64,000 bases of DNA, taken from NCBI RefSeq assembly GCF_022565915.1, contig NZ_JAJOYX010000001.1:620001-684000 (forward strand). The letters run 5' to 3'. The notes under the pieces are model-generated. The model was given only the letters and a program-made list of their open reading frames with translations, made no database searches and was not told the origin of the DNA. Positions 30,100 to 39,400 of the stretch are shown piece by piece (the first letter of the stretch is position 1; each line of letters opens with the position of its first letter). A program made the translations under genes and the position numbers. Source of the stretch: Nesterenkonia sp. LB17 (GTDB lineage Bacteria; Actinomycetota; Actinomycetes; Actinomycetales; Micrococcaceae).

Positions 30100-30717
30100 A
30101 TGGGAGCAGAATTGATCTCCGGGCGCATCGCCCAGATGGAACGTGTCACCAGCGAGTCCAGCGTCAAGGTCCGGATGGACCTCGACGGGACCGGCACCTC
30201 GAACATCAGCACCGGTGTGCCGTTCTATGACCACATGCTCACCGCACTGTCCCGGCACTCCCTCATCGACCTCGACGTCGAAGCCTCCGGCGACACCCAC
30301 ATCGACGTGCACCACACGGTCGAGGACACCGCCATCGTGCTCGGCGAGGTCTTGCGCCTCGCCCTGGGAGACAAGCGGGGCATCCGACGATTCGGCAATG
30401 CCACCATCCCGCTGGATGAGGCGCTCGCCCAGGCCGTGGTCGATGTCTCCGGCAGGCCCTACCTGGTCCACTCCGGGGAGCCCGAGGGTCAGCAGTACCA
30501 CCTCATCGGTGGGCACTTCACCGGTTCCATGACCCGCCATGTCTTCGAGGCGATCACGTACCACTCCGGGATCTGCCTGCACATGACCCTGCTCGGCGGA
30601 CGCGACCCGCACCACATCGCCGAGGCCCAGTTCAAGGCCTTCGCCCGCGCGCTGCGCGAAGCAGTGGAGTCCGACCCGCGCACCGACGAGATCCCCTCCA
30701 CCAAGGGTGCCCTGTGA
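30100..30717 (+). CDS. hisB: Imidazoleglycerol-phosphate dehydratase
   Basis: Manganese-dependent dehydratase in histidine synthesis, 205 aa, the monofunctional form. The histidine-rich metal sites are clear: [56 protein letters not shown] (ligands split across the two repeats). The ATG at 30100 has AGGAG 5 bases upstream. It overlaps hisH by 4 bases (GTGA). Confidence 0.96.
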   Translation: MGAELISGRIAQMERVTSESSVKVRMDLDGTGTSNISTGVPFYDHMLTALSRHSLIDLDVEASGDTHIDVHHTVEDTAIVLGEVLRLALGDKRGIRRFGNATIPLDEALAQAVVDVSGRPYLVHSGEPEGQQYHLIGGHFTGSMTRHVFEAITYHSGICLHMTLLGGRDPHHIAEAQFKAFARALREAVESDPRTDEIPSTKGAL

Positions 30718-31355
30718 CCGGCAAGCCCGACGTCGTCGTCCTGGACTACGGCTCCGGCAACACCCACTCCGCGGTCCGTGCGCTTGAGCGCGCCGGCGCG
30801 GACGTGACCCTGACCAAAGACACCGACGCGGTGCTCAACGCCTCCGGGCTGGTGGTGCCCGGTGTGGGCGCCTTCGCGGCGGTGATGGCTGCGCTGCGTG
30901 AGATCGACGGACCCCGCTGGATCGGCCGCCGGATCGCCGGGTCCCGCCCGGTGCTCGGCATCTGCGTCGGGCATCAGGTGATGTTCGACCGCGGAGTCGA
31001 ACACGGCATTCCCGCCGAAGGCCTGGGGGAGTGGCCCGGTGAGGTCACAGCCCTGCCCGAAGATGCCGTGGTCCCGCATATGGGCTGGAACACCGTGCGT
31101 CCGCCCGAGGACAGCGTGCTCTTCGACGGGCTCAGGGATGAGCGGTTCTACTTCGTGCACTCCTACGCCGTGCAGTCCTGGGACTTCGATCAGTCCATCG
31201 AGACCATGAACCCACCGAAGGTCACCTGGAGCCACCACGGCGCCGACTTCATCGCCGCGGTGGAGAACGGTCCGCTCTCGGCCACCCAGTTCCACCCGGA
31301 GAAGTCCGGTGACGCGGGGATGCAGCTGCTGCGCAACTGGATCCTGAGCCTCTGA
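30714..31355 (+). CDS. hisH: Imidazole glycerol phosphate synthase, glutaminase subunit
   Basis: Class I glutamine amidotransferase that feeds ammonia to HisF. The nucleophile is in [16 protein letters not shown] (Cys of GxCxG), and the His-Glu pair is in [13 protein letters not shown]. 213 aa. GTG start overlaps the hisB stop. The partner hisF is not found downstream in this window and must be elsewhere. Confidence 0.95.
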   Translation: MTGKPDVVVLDYGSGNTHSAVRALERAGADVTLTKDTDAVLNASGLVVPGVGAFAAVMAALREIDGPRWIGRRIAGSRPVLGICVGHQVMFDRGVEHGIPAEGLGEWPGEVTALPEDAVVPHMGWNTVRPPEDSVLFDGLRDERFYFVHSYAVQSWDFDQSIETMNPPKVTWSHHGADFIAAVENGPLSATQFHPEKSGDAGMQLLRNWILSL

Positions 31356-31454
31356 CCGCTGTCCTTCGGCGTGACCTGAGGGTCCGCCGCCCGAGAACCT
31401 GACCCACCCAGCCAGACATTCCGACCAGCCGTACATCCAGCCGAAAGTAGATCC

Positions 31455-32216
31455 ATGACTGAGCCCTCCGCGCCCACTGCCACCGTTCCCGCCCTGGAGC
31501 TGCTGCCCGCCGTCGACGTGGCCGACGGCCAGGCCGTGCGACTGGTCCAGGGAGAGGCCGGATCTGAGACCGGCTACGGGGATCCGCTGGAAGCTGCCCT
31601 GAACTGGCAGCAGCAGGGCGCCGAGTGGATCCACCTGGTGGACCTCGACGCCGCCTTCGGCCGCGGCGACAACCGCGACATCATGGCCCGCGTGGTCAAG
31701 GAGCTCGGTGTGAAGATCGAACTCTCCGGCGGCATCCGCGACGACGAATCCCTGGACCGGGCCCTGGAGCTCGGCGCCACCCGCGTCAACCTCGGCACCG
31801 CCGCACTGGAAGACCCGGAGTGGACCGCCCGCGCCATCGAACGCCACGGCGACGCCATCGCCGTGGGCCTGGATGTGCGCGGAGAGACCCTCGCCGCCCG
31901 CGGCTGGACCCGCGAGGGCGGCAACATCTGGGAGGTGCTGCAGCGCCTCGAAGACGCCGGCTGCCCCCGCTACGTGGTCACCGATGTCACCAAGGACGGC
32001 ACCCTGCGCGGCCCCAACACCGAGCTGCTCGCCCAGGTCTGCGCCAAGACGAAGAAGCCTGTGGTCGCCTCCGGCGGCATCTCCTCCCTGGAGGACGTCG
32101 CGGCCCTGGCCAAGATGGTCTCCCTCGGGGTCGAGGGCGCCATCATGGGCAAGGCCCTCTACGCCGGGAAGTTCGAGTTCCCCGAGGCGCTGAAGGTGGC
32201 CTCAGCCTCCGCATGA
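31455..32216 (+). CDS. priA: HisA/PriA phosphoribosyl isomerase
   Basis: Beta/alpha-barrel isomerase acting on ProFAR in histidine synthesis. In many actinobacteria this protein (PriA) also replaces TrpF in tryptophan synthesis. Signature segments: [63 protein letters not shown] and [15 protein letters not shown]. The [15 protein letters not shown] region is PriA-like. 253 aa. Dual function is inferred from the lineage. The stop overlaps the next gene by 4 bases. Confidence 0.92.
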   Translation: MTEPSAPTATVPALELLPAVDVADGQAVRLVQGEAGSETGYGDPLEAALNWQQQGAEWIHLVDLDAAFGRGDNRDIMARVVKELGVKIELSGGIRDDESLDRALELGATRVNLGTAALEDPEWTARAIERHGDAIAVGLDVRGETLAARGWTREGGNIWEVLQRLEDAGCPRYVVTDVTKDGTLRGPNTELLAQVCAKTKKPVVASGGISSLEDVAALAKMVSLGVEGAIMGKALYAGKFEFPEALKVASASA

Positions 32217-33121
32217 ACCAGGACTCCGCCCCCAGCAGGGACCTGCCCGGTCATATCGCTGCCCTGCTGCAGCGTGCACCCCGGGACGCCGAGGGCCGCC
32301 CCGCGGACTCCGCCGGGATCCCCTGGGCGGACCGCGACCTCTCCGGCGACGGCAACCCGCTGCACACCTTCGACGGCGACGACGGCCTCGCCGCCGCCGC
32401 GGTCCGGTCCGCCCGGGAGCAGCTGCTCGCCGGCGAGCTCGATGAGGCGGGATTCGTCAACGCCCTGGCCGGGCAGCGGCTCTTCGTCCCGGTGCTCGCC
32501 GAGCTGGCCGAGGAGGCCGCGCCCGCCCCGGGTAGCTCGACCGAACCGGGCCATGGCGGCGCGCCGGTGGGAGACAAGCAGGCCGACATCACCTTGATCA
32601 GTGTCACCAGCCGCGATGGACGCCAGACGATGCCGGTGTTCACCTCCGTGCAGGCACTCACCGCCTGGCACGACAAGGCCCGGCCGGTGGCGGCCGAGAC
32701 CGAACGGATCATGCTCGCGGCCCTGGCCGAGGGCGCCGAGCTCGCGGTGCTGGACCCCGGAGCGGAGCTGACCTTCGTGCTGCGCCGCCCCGCGGTGGAG
32801 GCGTTGGCGCAGGCCACCCGATGGGTGCCCTCGTATCAGGACCCCGAGCTGGCCGAGTCGCTGGCGGGGATCCTGGATCTGTGCCCCGGAGTCGCCCAGC
32901 TGCAGCTGCAGCCCGGCGACGGCGTGGCGACCCGCACCGTGGCAGGAGATGCGGTGGTGGGCGGCGGCAGCGGACCGGAGCTGAGCATCGGCGTCGTGCT
33001 GGCGCCCGGAGCCGATGAGGTGGATGCCCGGCTGGCGCTGGCCAGCGTGCAGGCGGCCCTGTCGGAGTTTGAGATGCTGCGCCATCGGGCGGACTCGGTG
33101 CAGCTGAAACTGGTCCGCTGA
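32213..33121 (+). CDS. SseB-family protein
   Basis: 302-aa soluble protein. The C-terminal two thirds match the SseB N-terminal domain: [19 protein letters not shown], then [20 protein letters not shown] and [20 protein letters not shown]. Function of actinobacterial SseB-like proteins is unknown; they frequently follow priA. ATG at 32213 overlaps the priA stop (ATGA). An in-frame extension far upstream runs antisense-like through priA in another frame and is not the gene. Confidence 0.82.
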   Translation: MNQDSAPSRDLPGHIAALLQRAPRDAEGRPADSAGIPWADRDLSGDGNPLHTFDGDDGLAAAAVRSAREQLLAGELDEAGFVNALAGQRLFVPVLAELAEEAAPAPGSSTEPGHGGAPVGDKQADITLISVTSRDGRQTMPVFTSVQALTAWHDKARPVAAETERIMLAALAEGAELAVLDPGAELTFVLRRPAVEALAQATRWVPSYQDPELAESLAGILDLCPGVAQLQLQPGDGVATRTVAGDAVVGGGSGPELSIGVVLAPGADEVDARLALASVQAALSEFEMLRHRADSVQLKLVR

Positions 33122-33148
33122 GCGGAGGTCGTCGCTCAGACTCTGGGC

Positions 33149-33730
33149 TCAGGCCCGGTCTGCCGCAGCGACGGTGTCCTTGATCTGCTCGCAGATCTGG
33201 CGCAGCGTGTCGGCCTCGGCGTCATCCAGCGCGGGGTGGAAGAGCTGCTTGATATGCGTGGCGTGCAGCCGGGAGGCCTGCTCGAAGACGCGATGCCCCT
33301 CTTCGGTGAGCTGGGCGGTCATGCCGCGCCGGTCCTCGGCGTCGGCGAAGCGATCGATCAGACCGCGCTTCTGCAGCGACTTGACCTGGTAGGAGAGTCG
33401 GGAGGGGGAGAAGACCATGCCCTCGGCGAGTTCCCCCATGCGCAGCTGGTTGTCCTCGGCCTCGGCCAGGAGCAGCATCAGGTTGTAATCGGTGAGCCGC
33501 AGCCCGGTGCTGGAGTGCAGCCGCTTCTCCATGCGATCGCTGATGATCGCGGAGGTCTCGAAGAAGGACCGCCAAGCCCGAGCCTTCGGAGAGAAGCCGG
33601 TGAGGTCGTGACGGCCGCGTTGATCATCGACCGTGCCTGCCTCGACGGCGTCCCGGGAGGCCTCGCCGACGGCCTCCTGCGCGGTCGGGTTCACGTTGTC
33701 ACTGGTGGTGTCGCTGTGGCTGGCCGTCAC
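33149..33730 (-). CDS. MarR-family transcription regulator
   Basis: 193-aa winged-helix regulator: LTDYNLMLLLAEAEDNQLRM, GELAEGMVFSPSRLSYQVKS, LQKRGLIDRFADAEDRRGM (wing with DRR), then the dimer helix. A ~50-residue polar N-terminal segment precedes the fold. The GTG at 33730 has a GAAGAGGTGAGG site upstream. Ligand and target unknown; the downstream neighbour on the same strand is a PepSY protein 55 bases beyond its start, so it may be in the same region of regulation. Confidence 0.84.
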   Translation of the reverse strand: MTASHSDTTSDNVNPTAQEAVGEASRDAVEAGTVDDQRGRHDLTGFSPKARAWRSFFETSAIISDRMEKRLHSSTGLRLTDYNLMLLLAEAEDNQLRMGELAEGMVFSPSRLSYQVKSLQKRGLIDRFADAEDRRGMTAQLTEEGHRVFEQASRLHATHIKQLFHPALDDAEADTLRQICEQIKDTVAAADRA

Positions 33731-33785
33731 GACCTCACCTCTTCCCTGCCCTAGTCGGCTGATTCTCAAGTCAGCCCATTCTATG

Positions 33786-34478
33786 TCAGCTGTCCACGTT
33801 GACGACCTCGCCGGTGGCCACATCCACATAGACCTCGGTGCCGTTGTCCAGGTCGATCTCCCAGACCACCGCGCCGTTGTCGTCGTCGAGATCGGCCTCG
33901 GCGGCAACGCCGTCGCCCTCCTCAGCGGCGGTGCGCAGCGCCTCAGCGAAGTCGATCTCCACCGACTCCGACTTGCGCTGGTCATCGGAGTCCACGTCGT
34001 CCTCCTCCGCATCGATGATCTCGAGGCTGTCACGGTCCACTTCGAGCTCCCACTCGACCTCGCCGTCGTAGATCGTGAACTCGTAGTAGAAGCCTTCGGT
34101 GTCGAAGTCCAGCACGATCGCATCCGGGTATTCGGCCATGACGGCGTCTACGGCGTCATAGGGCTCCTGCGGACCATCGCCGTCCGAGGTCTCGTCCGTC
34201 TGTTGCGTATCCGCATCCTCCGGATCAGCTGCAGCATCCTCATCCGCATCGGTCCCCGCCGCGTCCTCCTCGGCTGTGGCGTCCTCCGTCGTGTCCTCGG
34301 TCCCGGTGTCGGCGGTCTCGGTGTCATCGGTCTCAGCGGTCTCGGTCTGCGCAGTGTCTTCGTCCTCGGCGGGATCCTCTGCGCCGAGTTCATCACTGGC
34401 GCAGGCGCTCAGCGCCAGTGTCGAGATGGCGGCCATCGAGAGAAAAGCGTTGCGTGTGCTCATGCGGGTGTGGGACAT
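33786..34478 (-). CDS. PepSY-domain lipoprotein with acidic linker
   Basis: 230-aa lipoprotein: signal with lipobox LALSAC, then a ~90-residue Asp/Glu/Thr-rich linker, then two PepSY-like repeats ending EIDLDNGTEVYVDVATGEVV and VEWELEVDRDSLEI. PepSY domains are small extracytoplasmic folds, often protease-inhibitory or ion-binding; the acidic linker might bind cations, but that is inference. An ATG at 34493 is in frame but the GGAAGGAG ribosome site lies between it and the ATG at 34478, which I take as the start. Confidence 0.8.
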   Translation of the reverse strand: MSHTRMSTRNAFLSMAAISTLALSACASDELGAEDPAEDEDTAQTETAETDDTETADTGTEDTTEDATAEEDAAGTDADEDAAADPEDADTQQTDETSDGDGPQEPYDAVDAVMAEYPDAIVLDFDTEGFYYEFTIYDGEVEWELEVDRDSLEIIDAEEDDVDSDDQRKSESVEIDFAEALRTAAEEGDGVAAEADLDDDNGAVVWEIDLDNGTEVYVDVATGEVVNVDS

Positions 34479-34650
34479 CGGATCTCCTTCCACAAGCGGC
34501 TATGGGCTGACTCCCAGAGAGGCGGTGCGACTGGCCTCCAGCCTCCTGGGATGCTGCGTGCAGCAGGGCCTTGCTGCATCCTTGGAGAATAGTTGCCCGC
34601 GCTGATCTGCGTCTACCTTGGATCCAGGCCAGACGCTGAGCGGATGGGGC

Positions 34651-34965
34651 TCAATGTTCGTGCTGACTCCTTGAGGGACTCCCGGGACGACCCTTCGACC
34701 GATTTCCGGGCTGCTGCCCCGGTTCGACGACGACGAACTGGCCGATCATGCCCAGATCCTCGTGACAAAGCAGGTGAGAGTGGAGCACCTGGGCCAGATC
34801 CGGGTTGGTGTGGCCGTGGAGGTTGCGCGGGAGGTTGCCTGAGTTCGAGACCTCCCAGACCTCCGTGACCTCCCAGACCTCCGTGGTGTCGACCTCCACG
34901 ACCTCATCGATACGTTCCAGGTCCATCGCCAGACCATTGATGAGCCAGGTGGCTAAACTGGGAAG
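34651..34965 (-). pseudogene. Remnant of multicopper oxidase C-terminus
   Basis: The minus strand reads LINGLAMDLERIDEVVEVDT, then SNSGNLPRNLHGH, then LHSHLLCHEDLGMIGQFVVV. These are the cupredoxin-3 segments of a multicopper oxidase, but the ~50-60 residues normally between NLPHNFHVH and the final copper motif are deleted. The His-Cys-His motif has Ser instead of the type-1 copper Cys. An 18-base tandem duplication (34851-34868 / 34869-34886) adds repeated EVWEVT residues. No start or upstream domains remain. A decayed gene. Confidence 0.7.
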
Positions 34966-36129
34966 GTGCCTTTCACCTTCTGGCGCGGCATTCCTCTGGA
35001 CCTCGCGGCTGCAGCACTGGTCACCGTGGTCATGATCATCGCCGCCTCGGAGTCAGCAGATCAGCCGGCTCGGCAGGTCGATGCGGCGGTGGTCGCGATC
35101 CTCCTGTTCACCGGGGCCTGGACCGCTATTGCGCGACGAGCCCCGCGGGCCGCCCTGATCGGCGCCAGCGTCAGCTTCTACGCCGCCGTCAGCGTCGGCA
35201 TTCCCGACTTCTCGCCAGCCCTGGCCATCGGCGTGCCGGTCTTGATCGCCGCGTGGAAGGGGCACCTCTGGTGGGCGCTCGCGGTCCTCGCGCTGACCGG
35301 TCTCATCAGCGTGCCCTACCGGCTCAGCGGTCCCGAGGCGGAGCCGCTGGGTCAGGTGGCGCTGAGCACGCTCTTCGACATCTCGCTGCTGGGGGTGTTG
35401 CTGCTGTTGGGGGAGGCGCTGCGCAGCCGGCGCACGATCCGTGAGGAGGCCTCCCTGCGACTGCTGCTGGCGGATCAGCAGCATCAGCGCCAGCTCACCG
35501 AGGAGCGACTGCGTGCCGCTCGTGAACTCCACGATGTCCTGGCCCACACGGTGGCCGTGGTGGGCATCCAGGCAAGCGTGGCGGCGGAGACCATCGACAG
35601 CGACCCGGAGACCGCGAAACAGGCCGTGGCGAGGGTCCGTACCGCCAGTCAGGAAGCCACCGTGGATCTGCGCAGCACCATCGCGGTGCTGCGCGAAGAC
35701 GGCACCGGGGCCGCGCAAGAGTCCGCACTCGCAGAACATCAGCTCGCTGAGCTCATCGACGCCGTCAGGACCTCGGGACTGGACGTCTCGTTGACCGTCC
35801 ACGGGGACCTCTCCACGGTCCGTCCCTCTGTGGAGCTGGTCATCTACCGGATCGTGCAGGAATCACTGACCAATGTGCTGCGCCACTCGACGGCGGAGAG
35901 CGTGGATGTCGGTCTGGACCTGCAGGCCGATGTGGTCAACGTGATCATCCGTGACCATGGCAGCCCGCGGGAGCCCACCCCGGTCCGGCCTGACCGGCAC
36001 GGATCGGAGCTGCAGGGGATGGCCGAGCGGATCGCTGTGGCCGGGGGTCGGTTGGACTACGGACCAGCCGACGACGGAGAGCCCGGTTACCGCGTCCGGG
36101 CCCGGCTCCCCACCCGGGGTCCCCAGTGA
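34966..36129 (+). CDS. NarL-type sensor histidine kinase
   Basis: 387-aa two-component kinase with about five or six membrane segments (residues 1-150), a HisKA_3 dimerisation domain with the phospho-acceptor in RAARELHDVLAHTVAVVGIQ, and a HATPase domain with IVQESLTNVLRHS (N box) and ELQGMAERIAVAGGRL (G box). GTG start at 34966 after GGGAAG. The stop overlaps the start of a response-regulator gene (GTGA) that is now truncated, so this kinase is probably orphaned. Confidence 0.88.
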   Translation: MPFTFWRGIPLDLAAAALVTVVMIIAASESADQPARQVDAAVVAILLFTGAWTAIARRAPRAALIGASVSFYAAVSVGIPDFSPALAIGVPVLIAAWKGHLWWALAVLALTGLISVPYRLSGPEAEPLGQVALSTLFDISLLGVLLLLGEALRSRRTIREEASLRLLLADQQHQRQLTEERLRAARELHDVLAHTVAVVGIQASVAAETIDSDPETAKQAVARVRTASQEATVDLRSTIAVLREDGTGAAQESALAEHQLAELIDAVRTSGLDVSLTVHGDLSTVRPSVELVIYRIVQESLTNVLRHSTAESVDVGLDLQADVVNVIIRDHGSPREPTPVRPDRHGSELQGMAERIAVAGGRLDYGPADDGEPGYRVRARLPTRGPQ

Positions 36130-36341
36130 CGCTGCGGGTACTGCTCGTCGATGACCAGGAACTCGTCCACACCGGGCTGCGCCCTGGAGCTCGGACGCTT
36201 CGGCGATGAGATCGCAGGTGCGCTGTTCCTCAGCACAGCGGCGGTGAGGCCGACGTCAACCGTCCTTGGACAAGTGTGATGTCGGGACCGGGCGCAGCTG
36301 GTGGTGGTCGCCTACGAGTCGGGGCGGGTCCGACCGGGTGA
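36126..36341 (+). pseudogene. Decayed LuxR/NarL-type response regulator
   Basis: The gene begins normally (GTG overlapping the kinase stop): MTLRVLLVDDQELVHTGLR, with the acidic pair of a receiver domain. It then jumps directly into remnants of the DNA-binding domain in other frames: EIAGALFLSTAAVRPTSTV (helix-turn-helix) and RDRAQLVVVAYESGRVRPG followed by a stop at 36339. More than 100 codons of receiver/linker are missing and at least two frame changes are present. No functional regulator remains. Confidence 0.8.
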
Positions 36342-36438
36342 GGCTGACGCGCCGGAGGGGCCCTTGCCATCGATCCTCCCAGTGGCCAAGCCGCCAAGTC
36401 TTGGGAGCCGCCCTGTCTCTCGGCAACCAGCGTGTGTC

Positions 36439-39400
36439 TCAGCGGTCGGCACAGGGTGTCCGCGGGTGCCTCCACCATTGGATGACCCGGGGCCCCTCGG
36501 ATGCCGTCCACACTGCACGTCCCGGAATGAGTCTCGGCAGGATGGGAATGGAGCTTCCGAGGGCGTCCCCCTGCGAGCGGCTCAGCGGACTGAGCACGAA
36601 GTTCGCTGAGCCTCCACGTGCCCGGTAGGACCAGGGAAACTGACCGACGACGTTCAGGTTTGGCCGTGCCGTCGCCAGCACCTTTCCCCCAGAGTCCAGC
36701 CACGCCTCAATACTCTGGTGCTGCGCGGGGGTGCACCGGTCGGCGTCGTCGACCAGGAGCAGCCGGTGGGCCGCAGCCTCGGTGACCCCGTGCTCGCAGG
36801 TCTTGGAAAGATCGCCGAGAGTCCAACACCCCCGCTGGGCGGCGACCACGCGCAGGGCGTTGGTCTTCCCGGTCTGCGCGGTTCCGAGGATGAGCCCGAC
36901 CTGCCAGGAGTCGTCCTCGAGCAGGGCGGGTGCGTGCGTGAACTGGCGCAGGCCCAACAGCAGCGCCTCCGAGCGGGGTTTCAACACAGGGAGGTCTATC
37001 GCTTCTGGCAGCGGGTGCACCCGGAGCATGGGACGGTTCGTCGATTCTTCACCGCCGATCACCTGGCTCCGAGGTTGCTGCACGCGGACGCCGGTCACAA
37101 GCTGGACGGTCAGGCCTGGGGGCGGAACATCGGCCGTGACGAGGACTCCGCGCCCGAGCAGGCGATCTGTGACGCGCAGCTTCGGCCACAGCAGCCGCAC
37201 GTCCTCGGAGACGCCGTAGGGGAGGTAGATCCTGGACGGGAGCCGCGAACCCAGCTTCCCCAGGGCGAGCTCGCGGCCTCCTGCGACCACCGCGCTGACA
37301 CCGAAGCCGGCTCCCTCACCGATGAGGACGCCCAGGTCATGCTCCAGGCCTCCAAGGCCGAGCAGGTGACTCAACCCATGCCACTGCGGGTGCCCAGAGA
37401 CGATGAGGACCACCGGGATGCGCTCCTGAGGCGGGGCGGTGCGCCGTCGGACCACCAGGCGGTGAAGCTCGCTGACCAGGTGTTGAGCCTCCTGAGGGTG
37501 TTCCGTGGTGACCCAGGACCCGACTCGTGGGTGACTCCGGAACTGTTCCAAGGAGTGGTCGCCGTCCAGGAGGTACACGTGGACCTCTGCGGGGAGCTCC
37601 AGGAGCTGGTGGACCAGCGATACCAAGGCTGCGGTGCCGCCAGACCCGGTCTCGCCCAGCAGGGCGGTGCCCAGACCCTCGTTCAGGTCGAGGCGAAGCG
37701 GACGCTGCGCCTGCCGGGCGGGATCGTCGATGAGGCCGAGGAGGACCTCGTGGGCCTGGAGTGGCGTTCGCAGGATCTCGGGCAGCGGAGGGCACAGCGG
37801 AGTGTGGGGTCTGCGAATCCGCTGCCGGCGCATATGCGCCCCCAGCGTCTCGACCAGGTGCGGGGTGGTCTCTCGCCACCCGGCCGCCGGCGGCATCGGG
37901 GACCTTTCCGGACGCGCCCGGAGCTTCGCCGAACGGTCCAGCAGCTGCACCGCATGAAACGCCACCGCTGGTTCTCCTGGGCGTTGGATGATTGCTCGGC
38001 CCGGCAGGTGCCGAGGGATATGTGCGGGCGCTGTGGTTCCCACCAGTTCGCGTGCCTCGTCATCGCTGCGCAGACGCAGACAGATCGTGGTTCCGATGTT
38101 GGCCCGGATCTCTGCTGTGACCACTCCCTGTGGGCGCTGGGTCGCGAGGATCAGATGGAGGCCCAGCGATCGACCCAGGGTGGCAAGGCGCATCAGTTCA
38201 CCCATCGCTGCCGGAAGCTCCTGCGTGAAGATCCGGAACTCATCGAAGACCACCAGGATCCGAGCCAGCGGCCGGTCGGGCTGTGCTCGTCGGAAATCTG
38301 CGTAGTCGGTGGCCTCGGACTCGAGGAAGAGCCGTTCCCGCCGGGTGAGCTCAGATCGGACGCCTTCCAGCGCGCGATCGGCCTGTGCCTGTGTGAGGTC
38401 CGTGACCAGACCCACCGTGTGCTCCAGTCGCGCCAGGTGTTGGAAGCTCGACCCGCCCTTGAAGTCGAAGAGCAGGAAGTTCAGCTCGCGGGGACTGTAT
38501 CTGGCCGCCCAGCCGAGCAGCATCGACTTCAGAAGCTCCGATTTACCCGCTCCAGTCGTTCCTGCCAGCAGGATATGGGGACCGTCCTCCACCAGGTCCA
38601 GAAGCTCCGCGTCGGCGGCCCCACGGCCGAGCAGCGTCTCCAGCCGCAGGTGGGCGCTGCGCGTCATCAGGGGGTCGGGCAGGGCCGCGGTGAACTGCGC
38701 GGGGACCTCGGGAGTCGTCGCCGTCCTTGAGATCCGCGCGAGCCCCAGCCTGAGGTGTTCGTGGAGCGTCCGTCGCGACAGTCCGTCAGGAACCAGCTCT
38801 GTTGCGACCCGCAGCGCGGCTCCTGACTCGATCCGGTGGATCTCGCCCGATTCGAGGTTCACCTGCCAGCCATCGGCTGCCGGGGGAAGCCCCTGCTCCT
38901 CCGGTGGCTTCCCCGGCAGTGTTTGGAGGGCAGGGGACCCGGCCGGGGAGATGACGTGCCACCCGGCGTGCAGCGCTGCCCGAATGTGTGCGGGGTCCAG
39001 CGAAACAGGGGTGATCAGCACCGGTGCCGATGAGATAGGGGACCTGGCCTGTCTGAGCTGCAGCGCGTCGGGGAGACTGCGCCGCTGCACGACGCTCACG
39101 TGGGGATAGTCGCGCAGCTCCGTGATGTCGAGAAGCTCACCTGACCGGGATCCGCCGCTCTCCTCGGGACCTGCTGCGAGCATGACTTCGGGAGTTGTTC
39201 GGCAATGGTGGGTCAGCTGCGCGAGAATCCAACGCAGGACGCTGAGCTGGTCTCGAGGTGGGCCCGAGAGTGCGGTGTGTTCAGACGCGCGAAGTGTCAG
39301 CGCCGTCGCTGTGCAGACCGAGAGTTCCGGCAGGTCAACCGGCGGTCCAGTATCACCCGGGCAGTCCAGATCAGCATCGATTCTCGCCTCACCCACTGTC

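Noticed and set aside
31625-32212. N-terminal extension of the SseB-like gene through priA
   Set aside because: Out-of-frame Arg/His-rich translation of priA; ATG at 32213 overlapping the priA stop is the natural start.
36718-38730. 670-codon plus-strand frame opposite the FtsK-like gene
   Set aside because: No recognisable domain, Arg/Gln/His-rich composition typical of antisense GC-rich DNA; the minus strand encodes P-loop motifs.
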